This document shows, piece after piece, positions 9,063 to 18,572 of a stretch of 64,000 bases of DNA. The number at the start of each line of letters is the position of its first letter. The stretch's first letter is position 1. The stretch is from Emergencia timonensis (lineage in GTDB: Bacteria > Bacillota > Clostridia > Peptostreptococcales > Anaerovoracaceae). The DNA is taken from contig NZ_FLKM01000008.1 in assembly GCF_900086585.1 (NCBI RefSeq), positions 1,561,652 through 1,625,651 of the forward strand, given 5' to 3'. Both the position numbers and the translations under genes were made by a program. Below the pieces are notes generated by a model. That model had not been told where the DNA came from. It did no database searches and saw only the letters and a list, made by a program, of their open reading frames with translations.

Positions 9063-9092
9063 TTGCAAAAATGTACCGGGGGGGGGTATAAT
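9063..9092 (+). promoter_or_regulatory. promoter with a nine-G tract in its spacer
   Basis: TTGCAA (9063-9068) and TATAAT (9087-9092) are separated by 18 bases, and the spacer ends in nine consecutive G (9078-9086). This promoter would drive the c-di-GMP riboswitch and the surface-protein operon. A homopolymeric G tract inside a spacer is the classic arrangement for slipped-strand phase variation: gain or loss of one G changes the -35/-10 distance. The rest of the 8944-9213 gap holds C-rich and AT-rich sequence and a weak CCTGTC/GACAGG hairpin (9120-9158). Confidence 0.6.
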
Positions 9093-9213
9093 CATATTAG
9101 ACAGATTGTCCCCTCGGTGCCTGTCAGAAGTGATGCAAGAGAGCATACCGACGACAGGTCGCCTTTCTTAAAATACAGAACAGGGGATGACTGGCATATC
9201 ATGCAGCTAAATA

Positions 9214-9333
9214 AGACGATATGGGTAAACCTGCCGAAAGGCCGGGGCACAAAACCACAGGGCCTGTTCTGAGAGGATGGTAGCCAGTTGCAGACAAGCG
9301 AGTGACGAGCAGACCTATATGTCTGTTTTTTTA
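9214..9333 (+). ncRNA. cyclic-di-GMP-I (GEMM) riboswitch with expression-platform terminator
   Basis: The aptamer core reads GGGTAAACC, then a C-C-G-A-A-A-G-G tetraloop hairpin (9231-9242), GGGGCACAAAACCACAGGGCC (9243-9264) and GGTAGCCAGTTGC (9279-9291). These match, in order, the conserved blocks of class I c-di-GMP aptamers (AAACC, GAAA-loop receptor partner, GxCxCAAAxCCAxxGG, GGTAGCC). An intrinsic terminator follows: CAGAC (9310-9314), loop, GTCTG (9321-9325), T-run. A second CAGAC at 9291-9295, at the aptamer's 3' edge, could compete for the same GTCTG. The switch would make the downstream surface operon respond to c-di-GMP; whether ligand turns it on or off cannot be read with certainty. 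Confidence 0.85.
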
Positions 9334-9393
9334 TTGTTGCCATATGGTCAGATGCAGCAAGACGAGTAATTCGGAAAGGGTGATTGGAAGAGG

Positions 9394-10068
9394 ATGGCGT
9401 TACTTTGGGTACAGTCAAATATTCTATTAGTCTGTCTAACACTGGGAAGCATGGTTGGCTGCATTTGGCTCTCGATCTTTCGAGAGCGATTGGCAATTCA
9501 TGGTGTAATGATTCCTATCATGTCAATTTTGCATTCAATTGCAGGAGTGATTTGCGTCAGACTGTTCGCCAGCATCGAATCCTGGGGAACGCTTTTGTCC
9601 AGCGGGCAGAGTTTATTTGGAAGTATCTTCTTGCTGCCTTTGTTTTATTTTGCAGGAGCAAAGATCTTTCGCCGCAGGATTGGTGACGTATTTGATGTAT
9701 TTACCATGTGTACCGTTACGACTTTGCTATTCGCACGAATTGCATGTATCTTTTCAGGCTGTTGTTACGGAATGCTTCTCCCAGGAAGTGAATCTGTCCG
9801 TTGGCCTACCAGGGAACTAGAACTAGTTTTTTATATTATTTTGCTGATCGTTCTGTATCGCAAAAATCGCAGTGTCTCTCATAAAGGAGAAATATGGCCG
9901 ATTTATATGATTTCATATGGGGTATTCCGATTTGTTGTGGAATGGATGCGGGAAGAAAAGGCTATCTTGGGATTCTTCCATTATGGGCATATATGGGCAA
10001 TACTGAGTGTGGTGATAGGGTTTTCCGTGTATTTTGAAGTGAAGAAACGAAGAAATAGTCATAGATGA
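9394..10068 (+). CDS. Lgt-like integral membrane protein (divergent prolipoprotein diacylglyceryl transferase family)
   Basis: 224 residues with about six or seven membrane segments. It has the family landmarks F-A-R-I-A-C-I-F-S-G-C-C-Y-G near residue 120, W-P-T-R-E-L-E, and S-Y-G-V-F-R-F-V-V-E-W-M-R near the end (the R-F-x-x-E of Lgt). True Lgt attaches diacylglycerol to the lipobox cysteine. This copy is short, has the G-C-C-Y-G variant and sits in a surface-protein operon rather than with usual lgt neighbours. It may therefore be a specialised paralogue acting on the cell surface. It is the first gene after the c-di-GMP riboswitch and ends 21 bases before the next gene. Confidence 0.65.
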   Translation: MALLWVQSNILLVCLTLGSMVGCIWLSIFRERLAIHGVMIPIMSILHSIAGVICVRLFASIESWGTLLSSGQSLFGSIFLLPLFYFAGAKIFRRRIGDVFDVFTMCTVTTLLFARIACIFSGCCYGMLLPGSESVRWPTRELELVFYIILLIVLYRKNRSVSHKGEIWPIYMISYGVFRFVVEWMREEKAILGFFHYGHIWAILSVVIGFSVYFEVKKRRNSHR

Positions 10069-10089
10069 GATATTAAAAGGAGAAGGAAC

Positions 10090-13000
10090 ATGATAGGTGG
10101 AATTTTGAAACGTTTACTGGCGCAGATATTGGCACTGCTGCTCATATTCAGCTTGCTGCCAGTGATTGGACCGTCAGAAGTGTTTGCAGCTGCAGAAATC
10201 GAAGGCGCTGGTCTGACAGATAGGGGAATTGGACTTTCTGTAGATGGTGGGACATGGTTCGCTGAGGGTGCAGCTATCGAGGGGAGTGTAACGGGTACAA
10301 AAAACTGTAATAGTGAAGTACCGGGGACATCAACCCTGACAATTACCAACAATAAAGCAAATACAGCAACCTTGGCATTTTCTTATACCATTGTAAACAA
10401 AGGAACTATCGTGATAGACGGAGAGCCTGTTACGAAGGCAGGTCGTTTTCAAAAAAAACTGGATGCAGGTGCATCAATCACTGTAGAGCTGACTGCTCCA
10501 ACAAGCAAAGTAGAGACATCTATATCTATTCAAAATATAGAACTTTTGCAGGACCTTTCTCCATCTGTGACTTTCGTGATGCCTGAAAAAGGAACCTATA
10601 CTATTGATGGAACTGCGCTAAGTGAGGAAATCACATATAACAAACATGCATCAGAAGGGTATGTTTTAACTGCAACGCCTGATGCAGGATATAAATTTGC
10701 TGGCTGGTATCAAAATGGGATTTTTCTGTCTGAGAGACAGGCGTATACATTGAAGACGGATACTGATGCAAAAATCAGCGCTAAATTTATTGCAGAAACA
10801 GCACCGACGCTAAAAGTAGGCAACGACAAGTATTATGACTGGCAGGAGGCTATCGATGCAGCGTATGCTTCGGCTACTGACAAAACCATTACAGTGCTGC
10901 AGAACAGCGTGATGGAGGATAACTATACGATTCCTGATGGAGTCACTTTGCTGGTACCTTTTAATGCTGCTGGAGATTGCTATACAGAAAAACCAGAGAG
11001 CGTGAAGACTCCAGGGACGAGAAGTGAATACTGCAGGCTGACGGTGAACGGTACACTGACTGTCAGCCCGGGCGGTGCGGTCAGTGTCAGCGCCAAGCAT
11101 TGCTCACAACAGGGTTATATTGGAACCACGGGCGGTGCATATGGTCACTTGATTCTCGGTCAGAATGGAAAAATAGATGTTCAAAATGGGGCATCTTTGT
11201 ATGCCTATGGTTACATTACCGGCGACGGAGTCGTCGAGGCAAATGCAGGGGCAAAGGTCTATGAGTATTTTCAGATTATGGACTGGAGGGGCGGTACAGC
11301 TGGCTCCAACATGCTAAGTGAAAGTAATAAGGCACATAGAACGTTTTTGTTTTCGCAGTACTATGTGCAGAACATCGAGGCAAAACTGCGGATCCATAGT
11401 GGGGCAGTTGAAAATATCGTGACATCGGTAACTGCTTCCATTGTAACCCAATCTGTGACTGTACCGTTTTTAGGTACCGACGGACTCTTTGAACTGACGG
11501 GAGAAGGGTACATCGAAAAATGGTATGATGGAACAACAGACCGTCTTCACATAGATTTTTATGGAGATGCAGCTTTAAACTCGATTTCTATGAGTGTAGG
11601 CATCAAAGTATCTTCTGAAGACTTCGTGTTGCCGATTACAAACAATTTGTCAATTGGGGTGAATCGAGGAACCTTCGTTCTTAATGAAGAAGTTGAACTG
11701 CTCCCTGGCGTAGAAGTAGCGGTTGCTGAAAATGCGACCTTAGAAGTCGCTGAGGGCAAATCCCTGTTTGTATATGACAGAGATAATTGGATCAACAAAA
11801 AATTCGTCTTTAACAATACTGATTTCAGGACGGTCGGATTTACTCCTTCCACGATATATAAGCGCACACAATCAGATTTGAAAGACGCTGTACTGGACAT
11901 TAATGGAAAGCTCATCGCTAAGGGCGGATTCTATACGACGAAAGCAGATATTGGAGAAGCGGCAGATGGACCTGACATCATCAGCAGCGAAGGAACGGGC
12001 AAGATTCAAATTGTGACACCGTCAGATCCAGAGCGTAAGTTATATGAGGCTACGCAGGCAAACACGACGATAACGTATCAGGAAATTCCAATCTGGCCAG
12101 CTAGATTGAAAAATGCAGACGGAAGTTTTATGGAAACAGAAACGGATTTGGCTGGTTTGCACATCATATATGCAGACGGAACATGGAAACAGGAAAAGGC
12201 AGAGACTCCTAGTGCTGACATTGACAGCGGAACCTATGAGACCAATTTGAAGATAGCACTGCAGACTGTGACAGAAGGGGCAGAGATTTACTACACCACA
12301 GACGGATCGGAGCCGACTGCAGAGAGCAGTTTGTATACAGTGCCAATCCAAGTTACTGGAGAAGAAGGAAAGTCTGTCACAACTGTGATAAAAGCAATCG
12401 CAATAAAGCCAGGCGCTATTGTCAGCCCAGTAGCTGCATTTGCATATATCATCGAGATTCCGCACCAACATCAATGGGCTGAAACGTGGCAGTCCGATGA
12501 AACTTCCCACTGGCATGAATGTAAAGGATTGAATTGCCCGATCAAAGAAGATGATAAAAAAGAGGGATATGCGACACACATAGAAGTTATCGACGAGGGA
12601 AAAGCGCCGACCTGCACAGAAACAGGGCTAACGGAAGGAAAGCACTGCAGTGTCTGCGGCAAGGTCTTGATTAAACAAGACATCATCGAAGCAATGGGAC
12701 ATACAGAAATCATCGACGAGGGAAAGGCGCCGACCTGCACAGAAACAGGGCTAACGGAAGGAAAGCACTGCAGTGTCTGCGGTGAAATCTTAGTTGCACA
12801 GGAAACGATTGCAGCTCTCGGTCATGATTACGTAAATGGAGTCTGCAAAAACTGCGGAGAAAAGCAACCTGTCATTCCGCCGCCAGGAGGCGGAGGCATT
12901 GTACCGCCGCCAAACCCTGAGAGCATTGTGACTAATACAGAGAATCAAGGCGAGAAGGTCACCAGTGTGAATATCGGAGCAGAAATAAAAGAGAGTTCTG

Positions 13001-13911
13001 ACGGTATCCTGACTGCAGTTACAGAAATTACACAATCGATTGCGGAGGAAATCATCAAAAAGGCTGCAGCGCATAATTCGGAGCAGATTACCATTGAAGC
13101 AACCACATCTGCAGGTAAGACAGATACAGCAGAAGTAAAGATGCCAGCTGATGCCCTATCCCAATTAGTAGAAAAGGTACATGCAGACATTATCGTTAGG
13201 ACTGATGCCGCAGAAGTAAAGCTAGATCAAAAAGCGGCTGCGGCGGTAGCGAAAACGGCGCCTGCAGATTCAAGCGTTACGATTGCAGTTGTAAAGGTTA
13301 AGGAAAATGCAGATAGACTAGAGTTGGAACTGAAGATTGTAACCGAAAATGGAAATGTCACTGACTTCAAGGGTGGAAACGCCACTGTAACTATTAAAAT
13401 TCCTGAGGGCATGAAGGACAAGGAAGTCGTATGCGTCTACATCGACGAGGACGGCAATTACGTCAAGATGGAAGGCAGGAAGAATGCTGACGGCACCTAC
13501 ACCTTCAAAACAGGCCATTTCTCCATCTACGCCGTCATGACAGCTGAAGAGGCTGACAAGGTAATCGCAGAGCAGGAGAAGGCGAAAATTGAAAGAATCA
13601 AGGCAGGCGTGAAGGCTACGACCATCAAGGCTTCTTCCTCTGCGAAGAAGGGGTCCATCACAATCAAGTGGAAGAAGAGTTACGGATACAAGGTGGACTA
13701 TTTCCAGGTATTCCGCTCCACGAAGAAAAACAGTGGGTACAGAACGAAGGCCTTCTACACCACAAAGAAGGGAACCCAGAAGAGTTACAAGAACACCAAG
13801 AAACTGAAAAAGGGAACCAGATATTACTACAAAGTGAGAGGCGTTAGGAGAATAAACGGCAAAAACGTGTATACCAGGTACTCCAACAAGGTATGGCGTA
13901 CCGCTAAATAA
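10090..13911 (+). CDS. large secreted surface protein with InlB-like, CHB-HEX-type and Fn3-like modules
   Basis: 1273 residues with a Sec signal peptide of about 34 residues ending V-F-A-A-A. An InlB B-repeat-like stretch is near 170-235 ([12 protein letters not shown]). A long beta-rich region follows, then a chitobiase C-terminal-like segment near 710-785 ([11 protein letters not shown]). Two nearly identical Cys-rich repeats, each with C-S-V-C-G, are encoded at about 12586-12660 and 12706-12790, followed by a proline/glycine hinge. The last 310 residues, ending in a very basic Fn3-like module rich in Lys and Tyr, are shared with the next gene. No LPXTG is seen, so the basic tail may bind wall polymers. 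AAAAGGAGAAGG precedes the ATG. Likely an adhesin expressed under c-di-GMP control; the ligand is unknown. Confidence 0.75.
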   Translation: MIGGILKRLLAQILALLLIFSLLPVIGPSEVFAAAEIEGAGLTDRGIGLSVDGGTWFAEGAAIEGSVTGTKNCNSEVPGTSTLTITNNKANTATLAFSYTIVNKGTIVIDGEPVTKAGRFQKKLDAGASITVELTAPTSKVETSISIQNIELLQDLSPSVTFVMPEKGTYTIDGTALSEEITYNKHASEGYVLTATPDAGYKFAGWYQNGIFLSERQAYTLKTDTDAKISAKFIAETAPTLKVGNDKYYDWQEAIDAAYASATDKTITVLQNSVMEDNYTIPDGVTLLVPFNAAGDCYTEKPESVKTPGTRSEYCRLTVNGTLTVSPGGAVSVSAKHCSQQGYIGTTGGAYGHLILGQNGKIDVQNGASLYAYGYITGDGVVEANAGAKVYEYFQIMDWRGGTAGSNMLSESNKAHRTFLFSQYYVQNIEAKLRIHSGAVENIVTSVTASIVTQSVTVPFLGTDGLFELTGEGYIEKWYDGTTDRLHIDFYGDAALNSISMSVGIKVSSEDFVLPITNNLSIGVNRGTFVLNEEVELLPGVEVAVAENATLEVAEGKSLFVYDRDNWINKKFVFNNTDFRTVGFTPSTIYKRTQSDLKDAVLDINGKLIAKGGFYTTKADIGEAADGPDIISSEGTGKIQIVTPSDPERKLYEATQANTTITYQEIPIWPARLKNADGSFMETETDLAGLHIIYADGTWKQEKAETPSADIDSGTYETNLKIALQTVTEGAEIYYTTDGSEPTAESSLYTVPIQVTGEEGKSVTTVIKAIAIKPGAIVSPVAAFAYIIEIPHQHQWAETWQSDETSHWHECKGLNCPIKEDDKKEGYATHIEVIDEGKAPTCTETGLTEGKHCSVCGKVLIKQDIIEAMGHTEIIDEGKAPTCTETGLTEGKHCSVCGEILVAQETIAALGHDYVNGVCKNCGEKQPVIPPPGGGGIVPPPNPESIVTNTENQGEKVTSVNIGAEIKESSDGILTAVTEITQSIAEEIIKKAAAHNSEQITIEATTSAGKTDTAEVKMPADALSQLVEKVHADIIVRTDAAEVKLDQKAAAAVAKTAPADSSVTIAVVKVKENADRLELELKIVTENGNVTDFKGGNATVTIKIPEGMKDKEVVCVYIDEDGNYVKMEGRKNADGTYTFKTGHFSIYAVMTAEEADKVIAEQEKAKIERIKAGVKATTIKASSSAKKGSITIKWKKSYGYKVDYFQVFRSTKKNSGYRTKAFYTTKKGTQKSYKNTKKLKKGTRYYYKVRGVRRINGKNVYTRYSNKVWRTAK
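12586..12790 (+). repeat. internal direct repeat coding for Cys-x-x-Cys modules
   Basis: Two copies, about 120 bases apart, of a near-identical block of roughly 80 bases beginning ATCGACGAGGGAAA and ending AGTGTCTGCGG. They encode modules with T-C-T-E-T-G-L and H-C-S-V-C-G, zinc-ribbon-like or disulfide motifs. Copy number could change by recombination. Confidence 0.75.
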
Positions 13912-13978
13912 AATCGGCTAATGGCAAATTGCTTTAGCATATATCAATTATAACATTTAAGAAAGAGAGGAAAGAAAG

Positions 13979-16090
13979 ATGAAGAAATTTTTATCGCTAT
14001 TTCTGGCTGCTGCGATGATCCTTTGCATGATGCCAGCCATGGCGTTTGCAGACGAAGATTTCTCAATGCAACCTGACGAAAAAGTGAAGCTGGAATTGAA
14101 GTCAGGCAAGACTACCGCTACAGTGACTGCAAAGGATAACTATTCTATTGTTGCAGAAGTAACGGGAACAGAGGTTGACAAGTCGCAGGTTACAGTGACA
14201 CTAGGCATGCAGAATATCGCAGGCCTGGGAATCAAGGACATGAAAAAACACGAACTGACATTTAACACGGGACTTGCCAGCAGTGAAGTGGACTTGAACG
14301 TTTGGCTTGAAAATGTGTTGAAATTTAGCGGATGCATCATCAACGGCAAGGTGAATGATAAAGTATTTGATTATACTGTTGCAAAAGATGACGATAGCCC
14401 TAAATGGATGGCAACTCCAAATACAGAAGATGCCGTAAGAGCCGCATGGCGGACGCTGACTGGCACAGATTTGCTCACCGCAAACACCAATGAAACAGCA
14501 GACAACAGTAAGATCATAATTGGACACGGTGCATATCTGCAGATTGGCAAGGAAAAGCTGGTCTTTGACGAGAAAGATGGGAACTGCACCATTGACAACA
14601 TTTCTACGGCAGAGGGGTTGAGCGCTGCAGTAAACACGATTAAAGAGCACGCGCAGCTGACTACTGATGCGGCACCTGCAGAGAAAAATATAGAGATCTA
14701 TCTGCCAAAGGGAAGTGTACTGCAGATCAGCAGTTCCAGCGTAACACTGAAAAGAGACATGTATATCAGAAGCGATGTAGATGTGGCAGCAGGCGAAAAT
14801 GCGCCGTTAGCTGCTTTGAGAACAGCTGTCAATGGTAATAATGATGCAATGGCAGAAGTGATCAAAGCACTGGTGAACATGTTTAACAATGTAGTAAAGA
14901 GTGTTGACAAGGGAAGTTTTGACGTAGAACTTCTCGGCGGCTATACTGTTACATATAACGGAACTTCTGTCACTGTTCCATACGGAACTGCTGTAAGCAA
15001 AGCCATAGAAAAACTGAACCTGACAGGAACACAGTTTAATGAGAGCGGCACTGTAACAGAGGATATGACCTTAACAAAGAAAGACCCAACTCCACCAAGT
15101 GGCGGCGGTGCAGTGACTCCTGGCGACAACGTTACCAATGACCCTGGTGACAAGACTACGACTGCTGACGTAAACACTTCAACAGGTGCGGACGGCAAAG
15201 CAACTGCAACGGTAGACAAGACTACAGCTGACAAAATCGTGGATAAGGCTGTTGAAAACAAATCAGAAGAGATCATCATTGATGCAAAGACGACAGGAAA
15301 TGCCAACGCTGCAGAAATCAACCTTCCGGCAGAAACTGTCAAAGATATCGTTGAAAAAACAGAAGCGAATGTAGTTGTGAAAACTGATGTCGCAGAAGTC
15401 GTCCTCGACCAAAAGGCTGCAGAAGCAGTGGCTGAAAAAGCGACGACCGGTACGGTATCCATCGTTGTTGAAAAAGTAAAGGAGGACGACAAACAGGTCC
15501 ATATTGAGCTGAAGGTCGTAACTGCAAATGGCAACGTAACCGATTTCAAGGGCGGTAATGTAAAGGTAACATTGGCACTGCCGGCAGCCTTAAAGGACAA
15601 GGAAGTCGTATGCGTATACATCGACGAGAAAGGCAACTATACGAAGGTAGCTGGAACTAAGAACGCTGACGGCACTTATACCTTCAACACAGGGCATTTC
15701 TCCACTTATGCTATCATGACTGCTGAAGAAGCAGACAAGGTCATCAAAGCACAGGAAAAGGCAAAGAACGATAAACTGAAGGCGGGCGTAAAAGCTACCA
15801 CTATCAAGGCGTCTTCCTCTGCAAAGAAGAAATCCATCACAATCAAGTGGAAGAAGAGCTATGGCTACAAGGTCGACTACTTCCAGGTATTCCGCTCTAC
15901 GAAGAAAAACAGCGGATATGGGACAAAGGCATTCTACACCACCAAGAGTGGAACCCAGAAGAGCTACAAGAACACAAAAGCTCTGAAAAAAGGGACGAGA
16001 TACTACTACAAGGTAAGAGGCGTCAGAAAGATCGACGGTGTAAAAGTTTATACCAAGTGGTCTAACAAAGCGATCAGAACTGCCAAATAA
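13979..16090 (+). CDS. secreted surface protein sharing the C-terminal module of its upstream neighbour
   Basis: 703 residues; signal peptide M-K-K-F-L-S-L-F-L-A-A-A with cleavage near A-F-A-D. The N-terminal 360 residues are unlike any family I recognise. A proline/glycine hinge (P-P-S-G-G-G) leads to a Thr/Asp-rich segment. The C-terminal 310 residues closely match the preceding protein, including C-V-Y-I-D-E-K-G-N-Y, T-F-N-T-G-H-F-S-T-Y-A and the basic Fn3-like tail. AAGAGAGGAAAGAAAG lies before the ATG, and a strong terminator follows. Paired secreted proteins with one attachment domain and different N-termini suggest interchangeable surface-display partners. Confidence 0.75.
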   Translation: MKKFLSLFLAAAMILCMMPAMAFADEDFSMQPDEKVKLELKSGKTTATVTAKDNYSIVAEVTGTEVDKSQVTVTLGMQNIAGLGIKDMKKHELTFNTGLASSEVDLNVWLENVLKFSGCIINGKVNDKVFDYTVAKDDDSPKWMATPNTEDAVRAAWRTLTGTDLLTANTNETADNSKIIIGHGAYLQIGKEKLVFDEKDGNCTIDNISTAEGLSAAVNTIKEHAQLTTDAAPAEKNIEIYLPKGSVLQISSSSVTLKRDMYIRSDVDVAAGENAPLAALRTAVNGNNDAMAEVIKALVNMFNNVVKSVDKGSFDVELLGGYTVTYNGTSVTVPYGTAVSKAIEKLNLTGTQFNESGTVTEDMTLTKKDPTPPSGGGAVTPGDNVTNDPGDKTTTADVNTSTGADGKATATVDKTTADKIVDKAVENKSEEIIIDAKTTGNANAAEINLPAETVKDIVEKTEANVVVKTDVAEVVLDQKAAEAVAEKATTGTVSIVVEKVKEDDKQVHIELKVVTANGNVTDFKGGNVKVTLALPAALKDKEVVCVYIDEKGNYTKVAGTKNADGTYTFNTGHFSTYAIMTAEEADKVIKAQEKAKNDKLKAGVKATTIKASSSAKKKSITIKWKKSYGYKVDYFQVFRSTKKNSGYGTKAFYTTKSGTQKSYKNTKALKKGTRYYYKVRGVRKIDGVKVYTKWSNKAIRTAK

Positions 16091-16111
16091 TAGAATACAA
16101 ACGCTACTAAT

Positions 16112-16141
16112 AAACCCGCAGACTCGGCTCTGCGGGTTTTT
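16112..16141 (+). terminator. terminator of the surface-protein operon
   Basis: AAACCCGCAGA (16112-16122) pairs with TCTGCGGGTTT (16129-16139), 6-base loop, T-run. Confidence 0.9.
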
Positions 16142-16247
16142 CAGTAGCAAAAATTGGACAGGACTCTCGCAGTTTTGGTTCCGAAAATGAGAGGACAAGG
16201 GGGAGGATATCCCTTATAATGGAGAAAACTAGCGAGGAGGAGCATAC

Positions 16248-16745
16248 ATGAAGTTACCATTTAGGATTGTAAAGCGGGACAGTTTTCGTGTCGTCGGCTA
16301 TCGCATACAGACAACGAATAAGAGAAAAGAAGGGAAAAAGATGATTCCTGCCCAGTGGAAGGAATTCCGGGAGAAGGGACAGCAGGCTGTTTTGCTGCCT
16401 TTGATGAATCAGGAGCCTTACGGCTTGTTTGGAATCAGCGTCTATAATACGGATCAGGGGGATTCGAGAAAGTTCGATCATTACATTGCAGTTTCCAGCG
16501 ATCAGGAAGCAGAGGGGCTGGACGTGTACACCGTGCCGGCGGCAACTTGGGCTGTCTTTTCGTGTACCGTGGAAACCATCGGAAAGACCGAGGCGATGGC
16601 CATCACGAAGTGGCTGCCCAAGTCAGATTACAAGCCTCTCAATGCAGGCTACCTCACAGGCAGGATGAAGTCGGGAGCACCGGATATCGAGTATTACGGC
16701 GAAGGGAATTCAGTGGAAGTCTGGGTTGCAGTCAGAGAAAAATAA
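16248..16745 (+). CDS. GyrI-like/AraC effector-binding domain protein
   Basis: 165-residue stand-alone small-molecule-binding domain (SHS2 fold), as found in GyrI/SbmC and the C-terminus of BmrR/Rob regulators. The typical pattern V-Y-T-V-P-A-A-T-W-A-V-F-S-C-T-V, then W-L-P-K-S-D-Y, then I-E-Y-Y-G-E-G is visible. It has no HTH of its own. AGGAGGAG lies upstream of the ATG, and TATAAT (16215-16220) may be its -10. It could bind hydrophobic drugs or partner a separate regulator; no pathway is indicated by neighbours. Confidence 0.8.
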   Translation: MKLPFRIVKRDSFRVVGYRIQTTNKRKEGKKMIPAQWKEFREKGQQAVLLPLMNQEPYGLFGISVYNTDQGDSRKFDHYIAVSSDQEAEGLDVYTVPAATWAVFSCTVETIGKTEAMAITKWLPKSDYKPLNAGYLTGRMKSGAPDIEYYGEGNSVEVWVAVREK

Positions 16746-16747
16746 CC

Positions 16748-16784
16748 AAAAGAGCGTATCATCAATTTGACGATATGCTCTTTT
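16748..16784. terminator. bidirectional terminator between convergent genes
   Basis: AAAAGAGC (16748-16755) pairs with GCTCTTTT (16777-16784), with further pairing TATC/GATA inside. It serves the plus-strand GyrI-like gene and the minus-strand DJ-1 gene. Confidence 0.8.
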
Positions 16785-16794
16785 GCTTAGTTTG

Positions 16795-17433
16795 TCAGTT
16801 ATCCCTGCTATGTGGTAAAGTTTGCATGAGTGCAAAGAAACGTTCTGGTTCTCCAGTACGGAAATATTCGTACCAGGCTTCTAAAGTATTCGCTTCAAAA
16901 ACACCCAAATGCTCGATAATTTGTTTCGCCCACGGCAAAGCCCCGGTGGAACTTGCAGTAATCAGGTTGTTGTCCGCTACAGAGGGCCTGTCTATATAGA
17001 AGCTCTGCCCTTTATAACCAGGAGAAAACATTTCAAGAAAGCCCGGCCCATTACTGGTATGGGGACGATGATCCAATAGCCCGAAGCTGGCAAGGGCAGT
17101 AGTTGCTCCACAGATTGCACACACAGTCGCCCCTAAAGAGAGAAATTCGCCTGCTTTTTCGATGATGGCGCCGTGTTTTGGGTCATTCCAGGTATCTGCA
17201 CCTGGTAACACCAACACGCTTGTTTCACTTATAACCATGTCATCTATCGAGCAATCGGGTAGGATTGTCAGCCCGCCCATTGTATGGATTGGCAATTTTG
17301 AATCGCTGACTGTTTTGAGAGATAGACGCGGCGCATCCTTTTTGAAGAAACGACCAGAATGCAACTCGGCAGTAACGTAGCCTATCTCCCAGTCAGCTAA
17401 GGTATCAAGAACATAAATATAGATTGTATACAT
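16795..17433 (-). CDS. DJ-1/PfpI-family protein (class I glutamine amidotransferase-like)
   Basis: 212 residues. Shows a nucleophile elbow A-I-C-G-A-T-T-A-L-A near residue 107, D-W-E near residue 14 carrying the conserved acidic partner, and V-L-V-L-P-G-A-D-T-W. This is the YoaZ/PfpI-like group often divergently paired with transcription factors. Members are chaperone/glyoxalase-like or unassigned. It is transcribed away from the WYL regulator at 17545, with an inverted repeat between them, which suggests control by that regulator. An AGGAAGT site precedes the start on the minus strand. Confidence 0.8.
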   Translation of the reverse strand: MYTIYIYVLDTLADWEIGYVTAELHSGRFFKKDAPRLSLKTVSDSKLPIHTMGGLTILPDCSIDDMVISETSVLVLPGADTWNDPKHGAIIEKAGEFLSLGATVCAICGATTALASFGLLDHRPHTSNGPGFLEMFSPGYKGQSFYIDRPSVADNNLITASSTGALPWAKQIIEHLGVFEANTLEAWYEYFRTGEPERFFALMQTLPHSRDN

Positions 17434-17491
17434 AAACTTCCTCCGTCTCTATTGTCTTATTGATTTGCTTGTATTTTTATAGTACCATATA

Positions 17492-17517
17492 ATTGTTGAC
17501 AACAGTATGGCAACAAT
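17492..17517. promoter_or_regulatory. inverted repeat in the DJ-1/WYL divergent promoter region
   Basis: ATTGTTG (17492-17498) and CAACAAT (17511-17517) flank a 12-base centre. It is placed just upstream of both genes, as expected for an autoregulatory operator; the binding protein is inferred. Confidence 0.5.
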
Positions 17518-17544
17518 CAAAAAATGATGAATGGCGGTGAGCAG

Positions 17545-18477
17545 ATGAAAGTTGACAGGCTTGTCAGCATTATTATGATACTCCTTGACAAAGAACGCAT
17601 TGGGGCGCAGGAGCTGGCAGATATGTTTGAAGTATCGCCCCGCACCATTTACCGCGACATAGATGCGATCAATATGGCAGGGATTCCGGTCCGTTCGACA
17701 TCGGGAGTGGGCGGCGGTTTTGAAATCATGGAGCGATATAAAATTGATAGAAAGGTCTTTTCGACTGACGATCTTTCTGCCCTCTTGATGGGACTTTCCA
17801 GTCTCTCGGGTGTGATGCGAGGTGATGAACTGGTACACGCCCTTGCGAAGGTCAAAAGCTTTATTCCTGCTGAGAGAGCAAAAGACATCGAATTAAAAAC
17901 AAATCAAATCTGTATTGATTTAAGCCCCTGGATGGGAAACAGGAATCTGCAATCCTGTGTTGACCTTATTAAAACTGCTTTGTCTGAAAAGAGGCGGCTG
18001 ACCTTTGCATATATAGCGCACCACGGAAATAAAACCGCACGGACGGTCGAGCCATATCAGCTTGTATTGAAAAACAGTCATTGGTATTTGTACGGGTATT
18101 GTCAGGAAAGAAACGATTTTCGCTTATTCAGACTATCCCGAATTTCAGACTTACGAATGCAGGTGGAAACCTTTACGCCGCGAGATTGTCAAAAACCGAA
18201 TCTAGACTTTGCAGAAATTTTAGAAACGATACAAACAAAAATAAAAATCCGTATTCATAAATCTGTGATGGACAGAGTCCTTGACTTTTGCTCTTATGAA
18301 GATTTTTCGCCAGACGATGATGAACATTACATTGTCAGTTTCCCTTTTATAGAGAACGAATATCACTACAACATTCTGTTCAGTTTTGGGGATAAATGTG
18401 AGTGCTTGGAGCCGTCGCATATTCGGTCTGAAATGAAACGCAGAATACGCCAGATAGCAGCCATATATGAAAGTTAA
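17545..18477 (+). CDS. YafY-type HTH/WYL-domain transcriptional regulator
   Basis: 310 residues. N-terminal HTH_11 (I-G-A-Q-E-L-A-D-M-F-E-V-S-P-R-T-I-Y-R-D), then G-G-G-F-E-I, a WYL domain whose core reads E-P-Y-Q-L-V-L-K-N-S-H-W-Y-L-Y-G, and a WCX-type C-terminus. WYL domains bind nucleotides or other small ligands. The ATG at 17545 is chosen over 17524 because GGCGGTGAG lies directly upstream of it. Divergent to the DJ-1 gene, its probable target. Confidence 0.85.
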   Translation: MKVDRLVSIIMILLDKERIGAQELADMFEVSPRTIYRDIDAINMAGIPVRSTSGVGGGFEIMERYKIDRKVFSTDDLSALLMGLSSLSGVMRGDELVHALAKVKSFIPAERAKDIELKTNQICIDLSPWMGNRNLQSCVDLIKTALSEKRRLTFAYIAHHGNKTARTVEPYQLVLKNSHWYLYGYCQERNDFRLFRLSRISDLRMQVETFTPRDCQKPNLDFAEILETIQTKIKIRIHKSVMDRVLDFCSYEDFSPDDDEHYIVSFPFIENEYHYNILFSFGDKCECLEPSHIRSEMKRRIRQIAAIYES

Positions 18478-18572
18478 AATTAGAGAGGAACGGAAAAGAG
18501 AGTGGCATTTGACTGCTCTTTCACGTCAAATATTCGCAAAAATCCCATACTCCAAAAGGATTGACTTCCTCA

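Noticed and set aside
9069..9086. Poly-G run as sequencing or assembly error
   Set aside because: Not fully excluded, but well-placed -35 and -10 hexamers on both sides make a real promoter spacer more likely; raw reads would settle it.
12040..12579. Long minus-strand frame within the large surface protein
   Set aside because: Antisense shadow in a gene with biased codon use; the sense protein has signal peptide and domain structure.
14460..14480. Second sigma-54 promoter (TGGCAC followed by TTGCT)
   Set aside because: Spacing is one base too short and the site lies inside a coding sequence in the sense direction.
14941..15636. Minus-strand frame with Ser/Thr/Val-rich translation
   Set aside because: Antisense of the Thr/Asp-rich hinge of the 13979 gene; low-complexity composition explains the open frame.
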